Origin: Hyaloperonospora brassicae
Lineage: Eukaryota; Oomycota; Peronosporomycetes; Peronosporales; Peronosporaceae
DNA: 64,000 bases
Reading direction: 5' to 3'
Assembly: GCA_947650285.1 (NCBI GenBank)
Contig: CANTFL010000385.1
Span: forward strand, 1 to 64,000
How positions within the stretch are numbered: position 1 is the first letter of the stretch; each line of letters opens with the position of its first letter. The notes under the pieces are model-generated. The model saw only the letters and a list, made by a program, of their open reading frames with translations, searched no databases and was not told the origin of the DNA. This document shows positions 1-9,754 of the stretch, piece after piece. Both the position numbers and the translations under genes were made by a program.

Positions 1-1613
1 TGGACCGTCAATTTCTTTGGTCATGTGCAGGAAGACGCAAACGTGTGTATAGCTCATGCTCGTGACACATTCGATACGTAAAGACCACCGATTTGTTCTG
101 TACTGTGTGTCAGGTATGCGTCGGACGTGACCGGCCATGAAAAAGGTGATGAAAAGCTGAGCAATTCCGTGACCCGCGACATCGATTCTACCGCTCTATA
201 CTGCAGTGTCAGTGGAGTCTGGGGCCGATCATGAATGCGATCAGAGTCTGGACCAAGTCAGCGCTCAACCACATGGCTATGGAGAAGGAGTTGGACGTGT
301 GAATATCGTTATCGTGCATAGTCGAAGTGCATCGCGAATTCTTCCGCGTTCGTACATGTGGCAAAGTGTTGTCCGTGTACGACATCTTGGGCGAAGAAAA
401 CGAACGTTGCATGACCGAGTCAAGTGCTGACACTCGTGAGTGTCGGGCAAAGTACGGCCATTCCAGGTCTCTGGAAGTATCTCAATGTACCTTACATTGT
501 CACCGTTCTCTTTGCGTTGGGCCATGACGCAGAACAATTGCGACTCTGCTATTCAAAGGAAGTGGCAACGATCTTGGCACCACGTCTCGCAGCAAAACAC
601 GACATTCCAGCGTCTCGTCGTTCGCGAGACTGAAAAGCATAAGTGGATAAGTGTATTGCTATCCGCGTACGTTCTTTTGCGCTGCGAAGAAAACACGCGT
701 AGAAAAAAACAAGTGATGGACCAGATGAACTCGACTGGTTTATGCCGGTGACAGGCAAACGCGTGTCGAGTATGCTTTTTTGGCTGGCGTGCCACCGCAA
801 ATCCGCGACCATGACTCGCGCGCTCGTAGCTGATACAATCTGACTCGATCGTAGGTCCAGCCATTGTTCAGCGAACGTCTACATTGAGCCAGCAGCTTCA
901 ATGTGTGCAAGTGGACTCGTTGTGCAACAAGCGCTGGTCTGCCAACGTCAACGCGAGGAACCTTTTCTTCTCGCTCAAAAAAGAAATGCGACACGCACGA
1001 CCATGTCGACGTTTCTGCAAAGATACCCCAAAGCTTGAGCACGTGGACTCGTGGTCAGGATGCTGCAAAGATGCTCTGCGTACAGCAGCCAGCGCTTCTT
1101 GGAGAAAGAAGTCATTGGTCATTGAGGCGTTATGATCGTTGCAAGCTGGACAGACAACAAAGTCGGCAAACGATCTGTCTCGAATTTGCAAGTCAAGTCA
1201 GCGAACGACAGCACCAGAAAACAAGCACAGGGTGTTTCGCTTTGGCCGTCGACCCGTCGTTCAGCAGAAATTTCACCATACCTCTTGCCGATCCCGGATG
1301 TTCATCTTTGTTTCCAGAGCTGTAACGCCGTCCCAAAAAACTTGTGGATAGTCTAACATGAACATGTCAAGCTCAACACGCGTTCGTTGACCATGTATCG
1401 TCATCGGTACTTGCAAGACGCGCTCGTTGCCCATGTATCGTCATCGGTGCTTGCGTACCCCGGCATTGAGCGCAACTTGTAGCATCGATCGTTGGCTACA
1501 GCAGCAGCAATTAGCCCGATTCATTGTGTTTTCATTGAAATAAATAGGTTCGCAAGCGATCTGAGCTCTTCTGTCTAAGGCTGAGCGAGAATGATGAGTC
1601 TTCTTAGGCAGCT
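1..1613. other. Left edge, no gene recognised
   Basis: Only short overlapping open frames on both strands, none with a recognisable domain, so I call no gene. Near the right end a roughly 30 bp unit is present twice about 40 bp apart (1385-1414 and 1425-1455, core ccatgtatcgtcatcggt), a small direct duplication. The minus-strand PH gene that follows ends at 1614, so this stretch includes its 3' flank. Confidence 0.5.
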
Positions 1614-2405
1614 TTACCGCTTGGTCGTGTCTAGGCGGTCGACAAACTTCTCCAGTTGTCGTCGACACGTATTGCGCAGCCGCTGCTTCCACGGCGACTT
1701 TTCCTGCTCCTTGTTGTACGTGACGAGCGTTCCCGAGTACACTTGGTCCAGCCCCTTGACTCCTCGGCGCGAGGAGACATGGATCAACGATCCCTCGGTC
1801 GCTACCGAGCGCTCGTACGACTGCGTGAGCTGAGCAGCAACAAACAGTGCATCGACCCAGTCGTCCGTTCGCTCGCGGTCGTAGGCAAAGAGCTCCATGC
1901 TCTCGCCGGCAGGGCCTCGCGCGATGATGCCGCCAATGTCTGTCGCGCGCACCCCAGCAACCGCAATCTGAACCACCGCCATAGCATTGCCCACCGGCCC
2001 TTTCGAGAGCCACAGCACCTCGTTGCGCAGTCGCGCGTACATTTTGAGCCAGCAGTCGTCGCTCTTTTTCCAGTACATCCATCCCTGTTCACAGCACTCG
2101 CTCGCTTCCAGTTGCTCGTCGGCATCATCGTCATAGTCGCCCATCACGCCGCTGCAGGAACTCGTAGCGGTCGACAGCGACGTGAGCGAGTCCGACGACT
2201 GCGACGCCGACACGGACGAGAGCATACTCAAGTTGCCACACGTCGAGCGCTGACTGTCCATCGACTTGTTCGTGGACTTGCTGCACGAGGACCGCACACG
2301 TACGCGCTCTTGTTGCTGCAATTGCTGCAGTTGCTGCTGCGGTAGTCGCTTCTTCTGCTGCTGCTTCCGCCGCGAGGGCGTTGCCGCCAAAGACAGCCGC
2401 CGCAT
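1614..2405 (-). CDS. PH-domain protein (tandem paralogue 1)
   Basis: Intronless ORF of 263 aa from the first ATG (2403-2405) to TAA (1614-1616). The frame stays open upstream, but only with non-ATG codons. The N-terminus is basic and Gln-rich, with runs of Q encoded by CAG/CTG-like repeats (about 2310-2365), then a Ser/Thr-rich stretch and a short acidic patch. The C-terminal half reads as a pleckstrin-homology-type fold: it opens with GWMYWKKSDDCW, has strands around EVLWLSKG and AVVQIAVAGV, and ends in a helix with the conserved Trp of DDWVDAL. PH domains bind phosphoinositides or protein partners at membranes; the ligand here is unknown. The next gene on the same strand (2847-3437) shares this layout, so the two are tandem duplicates. 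No catalytic domain is seen, so an adaptor role is inferred. Confidence 0.75.
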   Translation of the reverse strand: MRRLSLAATPSRRKQQQKKRLPQQQLQQLQQQERVRVRSSCSKSTNKSMDSQRSTCGNLSMLSSVSASQSSDSLTSLSTATSSCSGVMGDYDDDADEQLEASECCEQGWMYWKKSDDCWLKMYARLRNEVLWLSKGPVGNAMAVVQIAVAGVRATDIGGIIARGPAGESMELFAYDRERTDDWVDALFVAAQLTQSYERSVATEGSLIHVSSRRGVKGLDQVYSGTLVTYNKEQEKSPWKQRLRNTCRRQLEKFVDRLDTTKR

Positions 2406-2411
2406 GGGGTT

Positions 2412-2429
2412 TGTGTGTGTGTGTGTGTG
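2412..2429. repeat. (GT)9 microsatellite
   Basis: Perfect GT dinucleotide run directly upstream of the start codon of the minus-strand PH gene (ATG at 2403-2405), so it falls in its presumed 5' UTR or core promoter. Confidence 0.9.
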
Positions 2430-2725
2430 CCGACGCGGTGCAAATTGCAAAGTACGGGCTCGTCGACGCGTTTTTCCTCGCAATTGAGCCAGAGGGAGCG
2501 GGCGCGCCACAGGGCTGCTGCAGGCAGACAGGACGCGACGCGCAACAGGAGACGAGACGACCAGCTTGGCGGTAGAAGCGCCACGTTTGTGCCCCGTTTT
2601 TTGCCTCCTCTATCTGGAGATGTCACATGTGAGCAACGGCGGGACCGATCGCGCGGACAAAAACGGGACGACCTCCTTGTCTCCCCTTGCAACGAAAGAC
2701 CCGCCAGCCAACGATAATACAGTGA

Positions 2726-2848
2726 GACGGACGGACGGACGGACGGACAGTCGGCCGGACCAATAGACGGCAACGAGAGCAAGTCATTTGTTAGTCCGTC
2801 GGTCCGTCAGTCGATTAGTCTGTCCGTCAGTCAGTCAGTCAGTCAGTC
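2726..2848. repeat. Tetranucleotide repeats between the PH genes
   Basis: A (GGAC)n run at 2726-2748 and a (GTCA)n run at 2826-2848 lie between the two PH genes. The second runs into the stop codon of the upstream paralogue (TGA on the minus strand, 2847-2849), so slippage here could change that C-terminus. Confidence 0.85.
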
Positions 2849-3437
2849 ACCAGGACGGCTCGGCGGCTTTCTGGCGCCACTGCGTGAGACACCCGAGCAG
2901 CGCTCGGCACCGAGATCGCTTGCTCGCCCGACGATAAGACACGAGGCTGCCGCGGTAGGCGCTATGGCGCGGCAGCCGTCGGGCCTCGAGCTCCGTGGCG
3001 CGGAAAAACTGGGACGTGAGCGCCGCTGCCTCCTCGAGTCGGTGATGCCACTCGCTAAAGCTGTCTTCGTCCAGGAGCCAGATCTCCATGTGCTCTCCGT
3101 TTGGGTCCACGACGCGCAGCTGGCGCTGGCCCGACACGTGGACGTCCGAGACGGCGATTTGGAGGAACATGGTCTTGCTCGAGTGATTGGTCTTGAACAG
3201 CCAGAGAAACTCACTGTCGAGCACGCCGTAGACCTTGGTCCAGCAGTGCGCGTTGCTAGCGTCGCGTTGCCAGTACATCCAGTCCTTGAGCGTCTCGCTC
3301 GATGACGACAGCGAGGGTGACGCCAGCACTGTCGCTCGCTCGGACGACGCTCGTGAGATGAACGTGCTGATGTCCGTGTTGGCCATTGCCGTGCGACGCA
3401 GTGTCCGCTGCTTGACGCGATTGGAAAACGAGCTCAT
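2847..3437 (-). CDS. PH-domain protein (tandem paralogue 2)
   Basis: Intronless ORF, 196 aa from ATG 3435-3437. A second in-frame ATG at 3384-3386 would give 179 aa. The frame is open further upstream without ATG. A short Ser-rich N-terminus precedes a PH-type domain that opens with DWMYWQRDASNAHCW and includes EFLWLFK and LQIAVSDVHV. It ends with a helix carrying the conserved Trp of FSEWHHRLEEAA. The order, spacing and opening WMYW motif match the gene at 1614-2405, so these are tandem paralogues in the same orientation. The Gln-rich N-terminus of paralogue 1 is missing. A role as a small lipid- or protein-binding adaptor is inferred. Confidence 0.7.
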   Translation of the reverse strand: MSSFSNRVKQRTLRRTAMANTDISTFISRASSERATVLASPSLSSSSETLKDWMYWQRDASNAHCWTKVYGVLDSEFLWLFKTNHSSKTMFLQIAVSDVHVSGQRQLRVVDPNGEHMEIWLLDEDSFSEWHHRLEEAAALTSQFFRATELEARRLPRHSAYRGSLVSYRRASKRSRCRALLGCLTQWRQKAAEPSW

Positions 3438-4650
3438 GAGGCGCTTGTCAATGTGGTTTGACCGTGCAAATGACAGAGTGTTTGCTTCATTGCTTTCGAC
3501 TCGAGTTGCGAATGTGCGTCGCTCGAACGCGTTGCGACGAAGCCACACGCATCTTCGAGTCGAGGGTGTCAAGAGAATCCCGCGTCCAGTCACCGTCTAT
3601 TATGAAGTGGCTCTGGATTTTCAGCGCTGTTGGCGCGGAGCGATCGTCTGTAGAACTGGCAAATGACCCGCCATCATACGCTGTTCAAGACCTCTTTCTC
3701 TCTGTTAACATCCGACGGTCGCGCTCTCGAATCGAGAGGACGTGGTAAGTTTTGTCAAGCGGTAGTGGCTTATTCGTTGATACGGTTTCTACACGCCAAG
3801 CGGCCATCACGGAACACCGCATGTGACTTTGTTCGGTCATCGCTGGGAAGGGGACCCACCTACCTCGGCAGCCGATGTGCAGAGATGGATGCACTCGATG
3901 GTCGTTAGGCATGAGCCGTCTCGGAGTGTTGATTCTGGGTGCGGTGCTTGCTGGCAGCCCAAAGCGTTCAGTCCCAGCTCCGTGCGTCAGTGTCTCGTGT
4001 AGTTCGTATTGCGTGTGGACGAGTTTCCACCTGCGATCATGAGCGCTGACAGGTGCGTTCCGCCAAAATTGGGTGCGCACGGTCCGACGCGATTCTTCTT
4101 CCGTCGAATGTGCTCTCTCGCCTACTACTTATTATCCACCGTAATGTGCGATCCTCCAGGCCCTCCTCCATTGCCATAGTGCGAGCAGTACGACAAACTT
4201 GCGACACTAGCATGAGGATGGCGTTTTTTATGGGACGCGCCAACCATAGCGCGCCCGACTATTCTCGGACCTTGCAACGAAATAGACAAACGCAGCGACA
4301 AGCCAAAGTCCGTACGTGTGCACTCGCATCACGCAGTTGGCGAACATGGCTCACCTCGATCGACGTACCTCCACACCGGTGAGCGCACAGTTTGCAAAAG
4401 CTTTCGATGGCTTTCGAGATACTCTGACGACCGTCCAGCAGATCGATTGATCGGTTCGTCGGCTTTGTCGTTGCACGGACTCGTGAATTTCCGGTGCATC
4501 GCAGTCAACCAGACGCTTCCCCACTGCGTGTGTTCTCACCCGCTCGCGCGCGTCCCACTTTGTGACGTGCCATCTGCTCAGCCACGTTGGACGAGACAGG
4601 ACAGGACGGGCCGCCAACCACTAGAGTAGTCCTCGCATTGAGGCGCCCTC
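3438..4650. other. Divergent intergenic region, no gene
   Basis: Separates the minus-strand PH pair from the plus-strand anoctamin gene, so it should carry both promoters. The short open frames here have no recognisable domain. Confidence 0.5.
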
Positions 4651-4667
4651 TCCTTCCCGATACTGTT

Positions 4668-4728
<61 letters not shown>

Positions 4729-4770
4729 CTTTCTTTTTCTTTCTGTTTCTCGCTTTTCTTCTCCTCCTAA
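4651..4770 (+). promoter_or_regulatory. CT-rich tract upstream of anoctamin gene
   Basis: A near-perfect CT microsatellite (4668-4730) continues as a T/C-rich stretch to about 4770 and ends some 60 bp before the ATG at 4829. Pyrimidine-rich tracts near transcription starts are common in oomycete promoters. That this one acts as core promoter or 5' UTR is inferred from its position. Confidence 0.55.
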
Positions 4771-4828
4771 ACTCAGTGCATTTCCGCCACCGAGTCAGTG
4801 CTTGTCCACTCACGCGATCGATCCGCCC

Positions 4829-6952
4829 ATGCTGGATCCATATCCCCAGCCCCAGACTGCCGAGCTACGGCGGCGCGTCCCGCTGGACTACGGCACGTCC
4901 ACTGAGGGCGACGCACCGGACCGATGGGACTACGTGATTGTGTTCCCACACCCGCCCAAGCGCGTGATCGAAGCGAGCGACGAGCGCGACACGATCATCA
5001 AGCGCCTGCGTGGGGCAGGGCTGCAGCTGCGTCTCTTCTATTCTAGCGGCAAAGAGCTCGTGTTCTGCAAGATACGCGCCCCGGAGAACCTCATGCGGCG
5101 GGACGCTGAGCTCCTCGGCATGCGCTTGCAGCTGGACGCGGCAGAGCTGCGCCACGCGTCGTTCCACGGCATTCCCGAGTACGGCATTGCGCCGTTCCCG
5201 CTTCGCGACGTGAAGCAGACGTACCGCTACTCGCCGTTTGACTATATCTTCGCGCCGTACTTCCAAGCGCGTGACTTGCAGCAGTTTTACGCGCGGAAGG
5301 GACCCAATGGATCGCTCTTCTCGAGCACGGACCGCATTGGCCTCATTGAGCACATTATCACCAACCACCAGACAGGGGCGGGGCAGGACATTGACCGACT
5401 CATCTACGAGCAGATCATTGTCGAGACGTATCCGTTGCACAAAGAGCAAGAGAAGATGGACCTGAAGGAGCGCTGGATTGTGTGGAACACGTCGCCGATG
5501 AACCAACCGTTTGACCGTATCTGCCAGTACTTTGGCGTCAAGGTGGCGCTCTACTTTCTATACGTCGGACACTACACCAAGTGGCTATTGTACCCGACGC
5601 TGATTGGAATCCTCACGGGTGTCGTGAGCTACTGCATCCCACATGACAACTACAGTACCGTGTTTGCCTACATCTCGCCGCTTTTTGGAGCGTTCATGAC
5701 AATCTGGATGACCATCTACCTCGAGAACTGGAAGCGGCTTAGCTCGCGAGAGACGCTACGCTGGGGCACAGCACACTTTTCAGAGACGGTGAATCTTCGC
5801 CCGCAGTTCTACGGCGAGCGCATCCCCTCGCCCATCAATGGCAAGCCCACGCGATACTTTCCCCCTCGTGAGAAGCTCAAGCGAGTGGCCTACAGTTGGG
5901 TGGTCATCTCTTTCCTCATCCTGGTCGTGTTCGTCATCGTGTCCTCGATTTTCATGCTAACGTACGACCTGACCAAGGGCGACGACTCGGACAAGCTCGT
6001 GCTGGATAATTACAAGTACGGCTCGATCGTGTCGTCGCTCGCCAACGTTGTCCAGATCACCATCATGACAAAGATCTACAACTACGTTTCGATTGTGCTT
6101 GTGGATCAGGAAAACCACCGCACGGATATGGAGTACGAGAACAGTCTCATTATCAAGACTGTCATCTTTCAGTTTGTAAACAACTACGCGGGTCTGTTTT
6201 ACGTGGCGTTCCTGAAAGAAGGATTCGAAGGTTGCGATGTGAGCTGCATGCACGAGCTCGAGTACATGCTCGCGATCGTGTTCTGCTCGCGACTGTTTGT
6301 GGGCAACATTGCCGAAGTGGCTGTTCCTCGCCTGTTTGTGTACTTCAGCAGGTACCAGTTACTGGGTCACTTGAATGACTACAAGCAGTCCGACGCTGAA
6401 CGCGAACTTTTTATGGCGCAGTACGACTGGCACGGTACCTTTGACGACTACACGGAGATGGCGCTCCAGTTTGGTTTTACGACAATGTTTGTCGTGGCTT
6501 TTCCGTTTGCGCCTATGCTGTCCTACGTGAACAACTACTTTGAGATCCGCTTGGACGCATACCGTCTCATTTTCGAGTCGCGTCGTCCACGCCCGCGTAA
6601 CGTGCGCAGCATGGGATACTGGTACCAGGTGCTGCAAGCGTTTGCAGCGATCTCCGTGTGTACCAATGGTGCAGTTATCATTTTCACAGGCGACTTCTTC
6701 AATCATCTGGAAATGCCTACCCGCGTGTGGATGTTCACAATCTTCATCAACGGCATGTTCCTGTTCAAATACTTCCTCGAGATCTGCATCGCCGACGTGC
6801 CGGAGGATGTGACAGTGCAGAAGTATCGCCAAGAGTTCCTCATCAGTAAGTGTCTGTACCACATGCCTGACGACGACGTCAACTGCCCGATCGGTGACAA
6901 CTGCGATGACCTGGCAAATGAGCTCACTATTGTCGATGAAGACTCTTCGTGA
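4829..6952 (+). CDS. Anoctamin (TMEM16-family) channel or scramblase
   Basis: Single uninterrupted ORF of 707 aa. I chose ATG 4829; the 9 codons upstream lack an ATG. The soluble N-terminal part spans about residues 1-230, followed by the hydrophobic anoctamin core. Visible family signatures are YLENWKRLSSRETLRWG, ENSLIIKTVIFQFVNNYAG (about residues 435-455) and EMALQFGFTTMF. Residues matching the TMEM16 calcium site are present: N493 and E496 in GNIAEVAVP, E543 (with D540 three before), and E572 and D576 in NNYFEIRLD, with the E/D spacing of four seen in animal TMEM16A. The family comprises Ca2+-gated anion channels and lipid scramblases; sequence alone does not tell which this is. The site looks complete, so calcium gating is plausible. 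There are no introns. A CT-rich tract lies just upstream. Confidence 0.93.
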   Translation: MLDPYPQPQTAELRRRVPLDYGTSTEGDAPDRWDYVIVFPHPPKRVIEASDERDTIIKRLRGAGLQLRLFYSSGKELVFCKIRAPENLMRRDAELLGMRLQLDAAELRHASFHGIPEYGIAPFPLRDVKQTYRYSPFDYIFAPYFQARDLQQFYARKGPNGSLFSSTDRIGLIEHIITNHQTGAGQDIDRLIYEQIIVETYPLHKEQEKMDLKERWIVWNTSPMNQPFDRICQYFGVKVALYFLYVGHYTKWLLYPTLIGILTGVVSYCIPHDNYSTVFAYISPLFGAFMTIWMTIYLENWKRLSSRETLRWGTAHFSETVNLRPQFYGERIPSPINGKPTRYFPPREKLKRVAYSWVVISFLILVVFVIVSSIFMLTYDLTKGDDSDKLVLDNYKYGSIVSSLANVVQITIMTKIYNYVSIVLVDQENHRTDMEYENSLIIKTVIFQFVNNYAGLFYVAFLKEGFEGCDVSCMHELEYMLAIVFCSRLFVGNIAEVAVPRLFVYFSRYQLLGHLNDYKQSDAERELFMAQYDWHGTFDDYTEMALQFGFTTMFVVAFPFAPMLSYVNNYFEIRLDAYRLIFESRRPRPRNVRSMGYWYQVLQAFAAISVCTNGAVIIFTGDFFNHLEMPTRVWMFTIFINGMFLFKYFLEICIADVPEDVTVQKYRQEFLISKCLYHMPDDDVNCPIGDNCDDLANELTIVDEDSS

Positions 6953-7522
6953 ACGTGAGGTGCATCAGTTGCCAGTGCAAACGGGGCCAATGTGCATGCA
7001 GCTAGTCGACGAGACTCATTCTGTCCAAAAGAGCTTACCTACCTGTTGCTTTCCCAAAAGAAAAGTTTCACATGTGAAAACCTGTTGGTCAAGTGCATCA
7101 GTGAGGTGCAATCGTTCCCGTGACACGCAGAAGGCGCTGTCGAACCCAATCGGCTGCCGCAATGTAAATGGACTGCTCTTCGTACTCACACTTTGTCATT
7201 GTCTTTTCGTCAGCTCAAAAAATGGACAGTGTCAGCGACACTGTATCAGATACAGTAGCAGACTGACACATGCTTTCGTGTCTGTCTTCTATCGGAACTG
7301 ACAGGTGTAGCCATACCGTTGCGTGCGACCGGCCCCAGCTGTTTTTTTTGGGTAGTCAGACAAAGTACTGTGTTTTGCGCTCGCACCTGCGTGTTCGGTG
7401 CACGTGTGTGCGCCTTGTTGCGTCTTTTCAGCCAATCGGCGGTCGTCGTGCGTGCCAGCGACTTTGGGAGGCACAAAGAGCCGAACGGCTCGCGGGGCTG
7501 GACGCTTGGCGCTGGGCTCGAT
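6953..7522. other. Intergenic, anoctamin 3' flank
   Basis: No gene seen. The open frame of the following RING exon extends back to 7319 without an ATG, so part of this stretch may be transcribed 5' UTR. Confidence 0.5.
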
Positions 7523-7972
7523 ATGCGGCACTTGCCGCGCAGAGACGTTGACGAGGAAGTTCACGACGCAGCGGAGGAGCTTGGGAGAGCCATTGGCGGA
7601 AGCGAAGGTCCGCGTATGTGCGACGAAGACGAAGAAAAGGCTGCAGAAGGGAACGAATTTTTCAGCACGAGACACTTTCTGCCGGACAGCGACCCGTGGG
7701 GTGGACCAGAAACAGTGTACAGCTCAAATCCGCAGAGGTCGCTGGGCTTTATGTGTCCATTTTGCCTCTGCGTGACGCACTTGCCGGCCCAACAGGACTG
7801 CGGACACGTCTTGTGCTTCTCCTGCCTCCAGCAGTCCCTCTCTACAGTTGGCGCTTGTACGCTGTGTCAAGCACAGCAGATGCTCGAGATCCGTGAGACG
7901 GCGCTACTTGCTGCGCCAGAACAAACGATGGGAATGCCATGTGTTCGTGCAGAGCGAGCTGGTCATTTGCCG
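7523..7972 (+). CDS. RING-finger protein, first exon
   Basis: Starts at ATG 7523 (MRHLPRRDVDEE). An acidic N-terminal part precedes a C3HC4 RING: CPFC, an 11-residue spacer, then CGHVLCFSC, ten residues and CTLC (about residues 77-115). RING domains of this spacing recruit E2 enzymes in ubiquitin ligases, so ligase activity is inferred. If unspliced, the ORF ends at TGA 7979-7981 (152 aa). A GT donor at 7973 joined to the AG at 8054-8055 keeps the frame (phase 0) and leads into an acidic exon and the kelch repeats, so this is probably the N-terminus of a RING-kelch protein. An alternative donor at 7893 with the acceptor ending at 8080 is also in phase. A shifted frame at the end of the exon also reads as protein-like, so the 3' end is uncertain. 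Confidence 0.65.
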
Positions 7973-8055
7973 GTACATTGATCTCTTGGGTCGTTGAAAG
8001 TGTATGTTCGTGGTTTGGTGCAGTTCTGAGTGATTTTTGATGTCTTGTAATGTAG

Positions 8056-9754
8056 ATCTCGACGTCGGCTCATTTGTCAGTATTACAAAGAGCTGTTGGT
8101 CAAGCGGACCATGTGCATGTCAGTAGGAACAAGCACAGCATGTATGCTGACACGGACATGTTTGCGGGCTACGAGGCAAACAAAGGGTACGAGGATCTCG
8201 TGCCAAATACCAGTGCAGCACCGTTCTTGTTCGACAGTCTGAGTGATTTGGATGACCTTATCGATCTTGATGATCTGGTTTCGTCGGACAGTGAGCAGCC
8301 TTCGTCATTGGTAGCAGAATTCGTCTCTCTGGATGAAAACGTCACTGTGGAACCTTCGCGCCATCCACGAACATCGCTACCAAAAAGGAGCTTTGATTCG
8401 TATGGACAACCGCCGACGGTTGAGGAGACGCCTACTATATCAGTGCCGAAAAAGTCATAACCGGCTAGCATTTGTGCATGCAGCAAGAAGACTAAAGCGC
8501 GTAAGTTGAAGCGCGGGGAGCTCGGCGCTACTCGAATGGAGTGGCAAGTAGTGCGTTCAGAGGGCTCTCCACCGGATCCACGATACGATTGTGGGCTCGC
8601 AATGTATGGAAACGTTATGATTGTTGTAGGCGGCATCGTAGGCGAGTTACGGCTAAATGACCTATACACGTTAGATCTTGCCGCAAAGCCTTTGCCTCAA
8701 TGGATTCGACCGCCGGTTGGCGGTGTATCGCCACCATTAGGCCATCTCCTCCAGATTTTCGTCATTGACGACAATTTGTATGCGATTGGTGGCACCACTG
8801 ATGGTAATTTTCTGACGGAACTTCACCGACTTCACCTCAGTACGTTCACCTCGCAAGTTTTGCATTGAGCAGTTTAGTGTATCCGATTGACAATCACCTT
8901 GTGCGTGTGTTGCGAATCAGAGTGTAGTGAGTGGAAGTGGGAAAAAATTGAAGTGGCTGGAACGCCTCCGTCAATGCGGTATTGGTATTCATTGACAGTG
9001 TTGCAGGGGATGGCAATATTGTACGGAGGCTACGGCCACCCTCGACGACTGAGTGATACGTTTGCGCTTCGCTTCGGTTCGTACTCTTGTTGCATCGATT
9101 GTATGATGAGGTCTAATCGTTAGCTTGCATATAACAGACACCGAGGTTCCGACATGGGTAGAACTTCAACCTCGCGGAGAGATTCCGGGATCGTCGTCGA
9201 CGCACTCAGTATGCGTCATCAACGATCGCATGTACATATTTGGTGGATACGACGGCAAGTGTCGTCGTGGCCAGCTTTTTTCATTCGAGATCGGTGCGTG
9301 TTTGTCAGGAAGCGTATGCGAGTATTGAAGCCAATATGGTATTTCTGGTGCAGAAGATGCTTCGAGTGAGCACATCGATTGTGTGTGGTGCAAAGTAGAG
9401 ACTCAAGGGCGTGGCCCTGCATTGCGCTACACGCATTCGAGTGCCAGTATTGGCTCGCAATTGATTGTCTACGGAGGTAATACCGGGTGCTTGAAAGGCG
9501 ACGCGTATGTGCTGGACGTTGGAGCAGGTACTACGTTTGCAGCAACTGGTGTATGATTACTCGACTGATGCATGATTTTGTCGCCTGTAGACGAAGACAT
9601 TCCGATTTGGAAACCGGTCAAGTGTGATCCCCCGTTGACTCCGCGTGCATGGCACCGAACTGTGGTTTGCAATGGCGCGATGTACGTATTTGGAGGCAAC
9701 ACTGCTGACGGGAAGGAGAATAACGTGGTGCGCATCGCGTTTTCAGCGGCTTAG
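8056..9754 (+). CDS. Kelch-repeat (six-blade propeller) protein, multi-exon
   Basis: Exon model: 8056-8399, 8484-8839, 8921-9076, 9138-9293, 9354-9527, 9591-9754, with stop TAG 9752-9754. Introns are 84 (tentative), 81, 61, 60 and 63 bp. All are GT-AG and join codons in phase, the last four all in phase 1. The first exon is acidic (SLSDLDDLIDLDDLVSSD). The rest holds six kelch repeats with the GG pair: VVGGIVGE, YAIGGTTD, LYGGYGHP, IFGGYDGK, VYGGNTGC and VFGGNTAD, most followed by the expected aromatic/Trp position. Six repeats suit one closed beta-propeller that binds a protein partner. If the RING exon at 7523 belongs here, the protein is 599 aa and the propeller would be the substrate-binding end. 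Otherwise ATG 8142 or 8536 could start a separate kelch protein. The intron across the in-frame TAA at 8458-8460 is the least certain. Confidence 0.8.
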
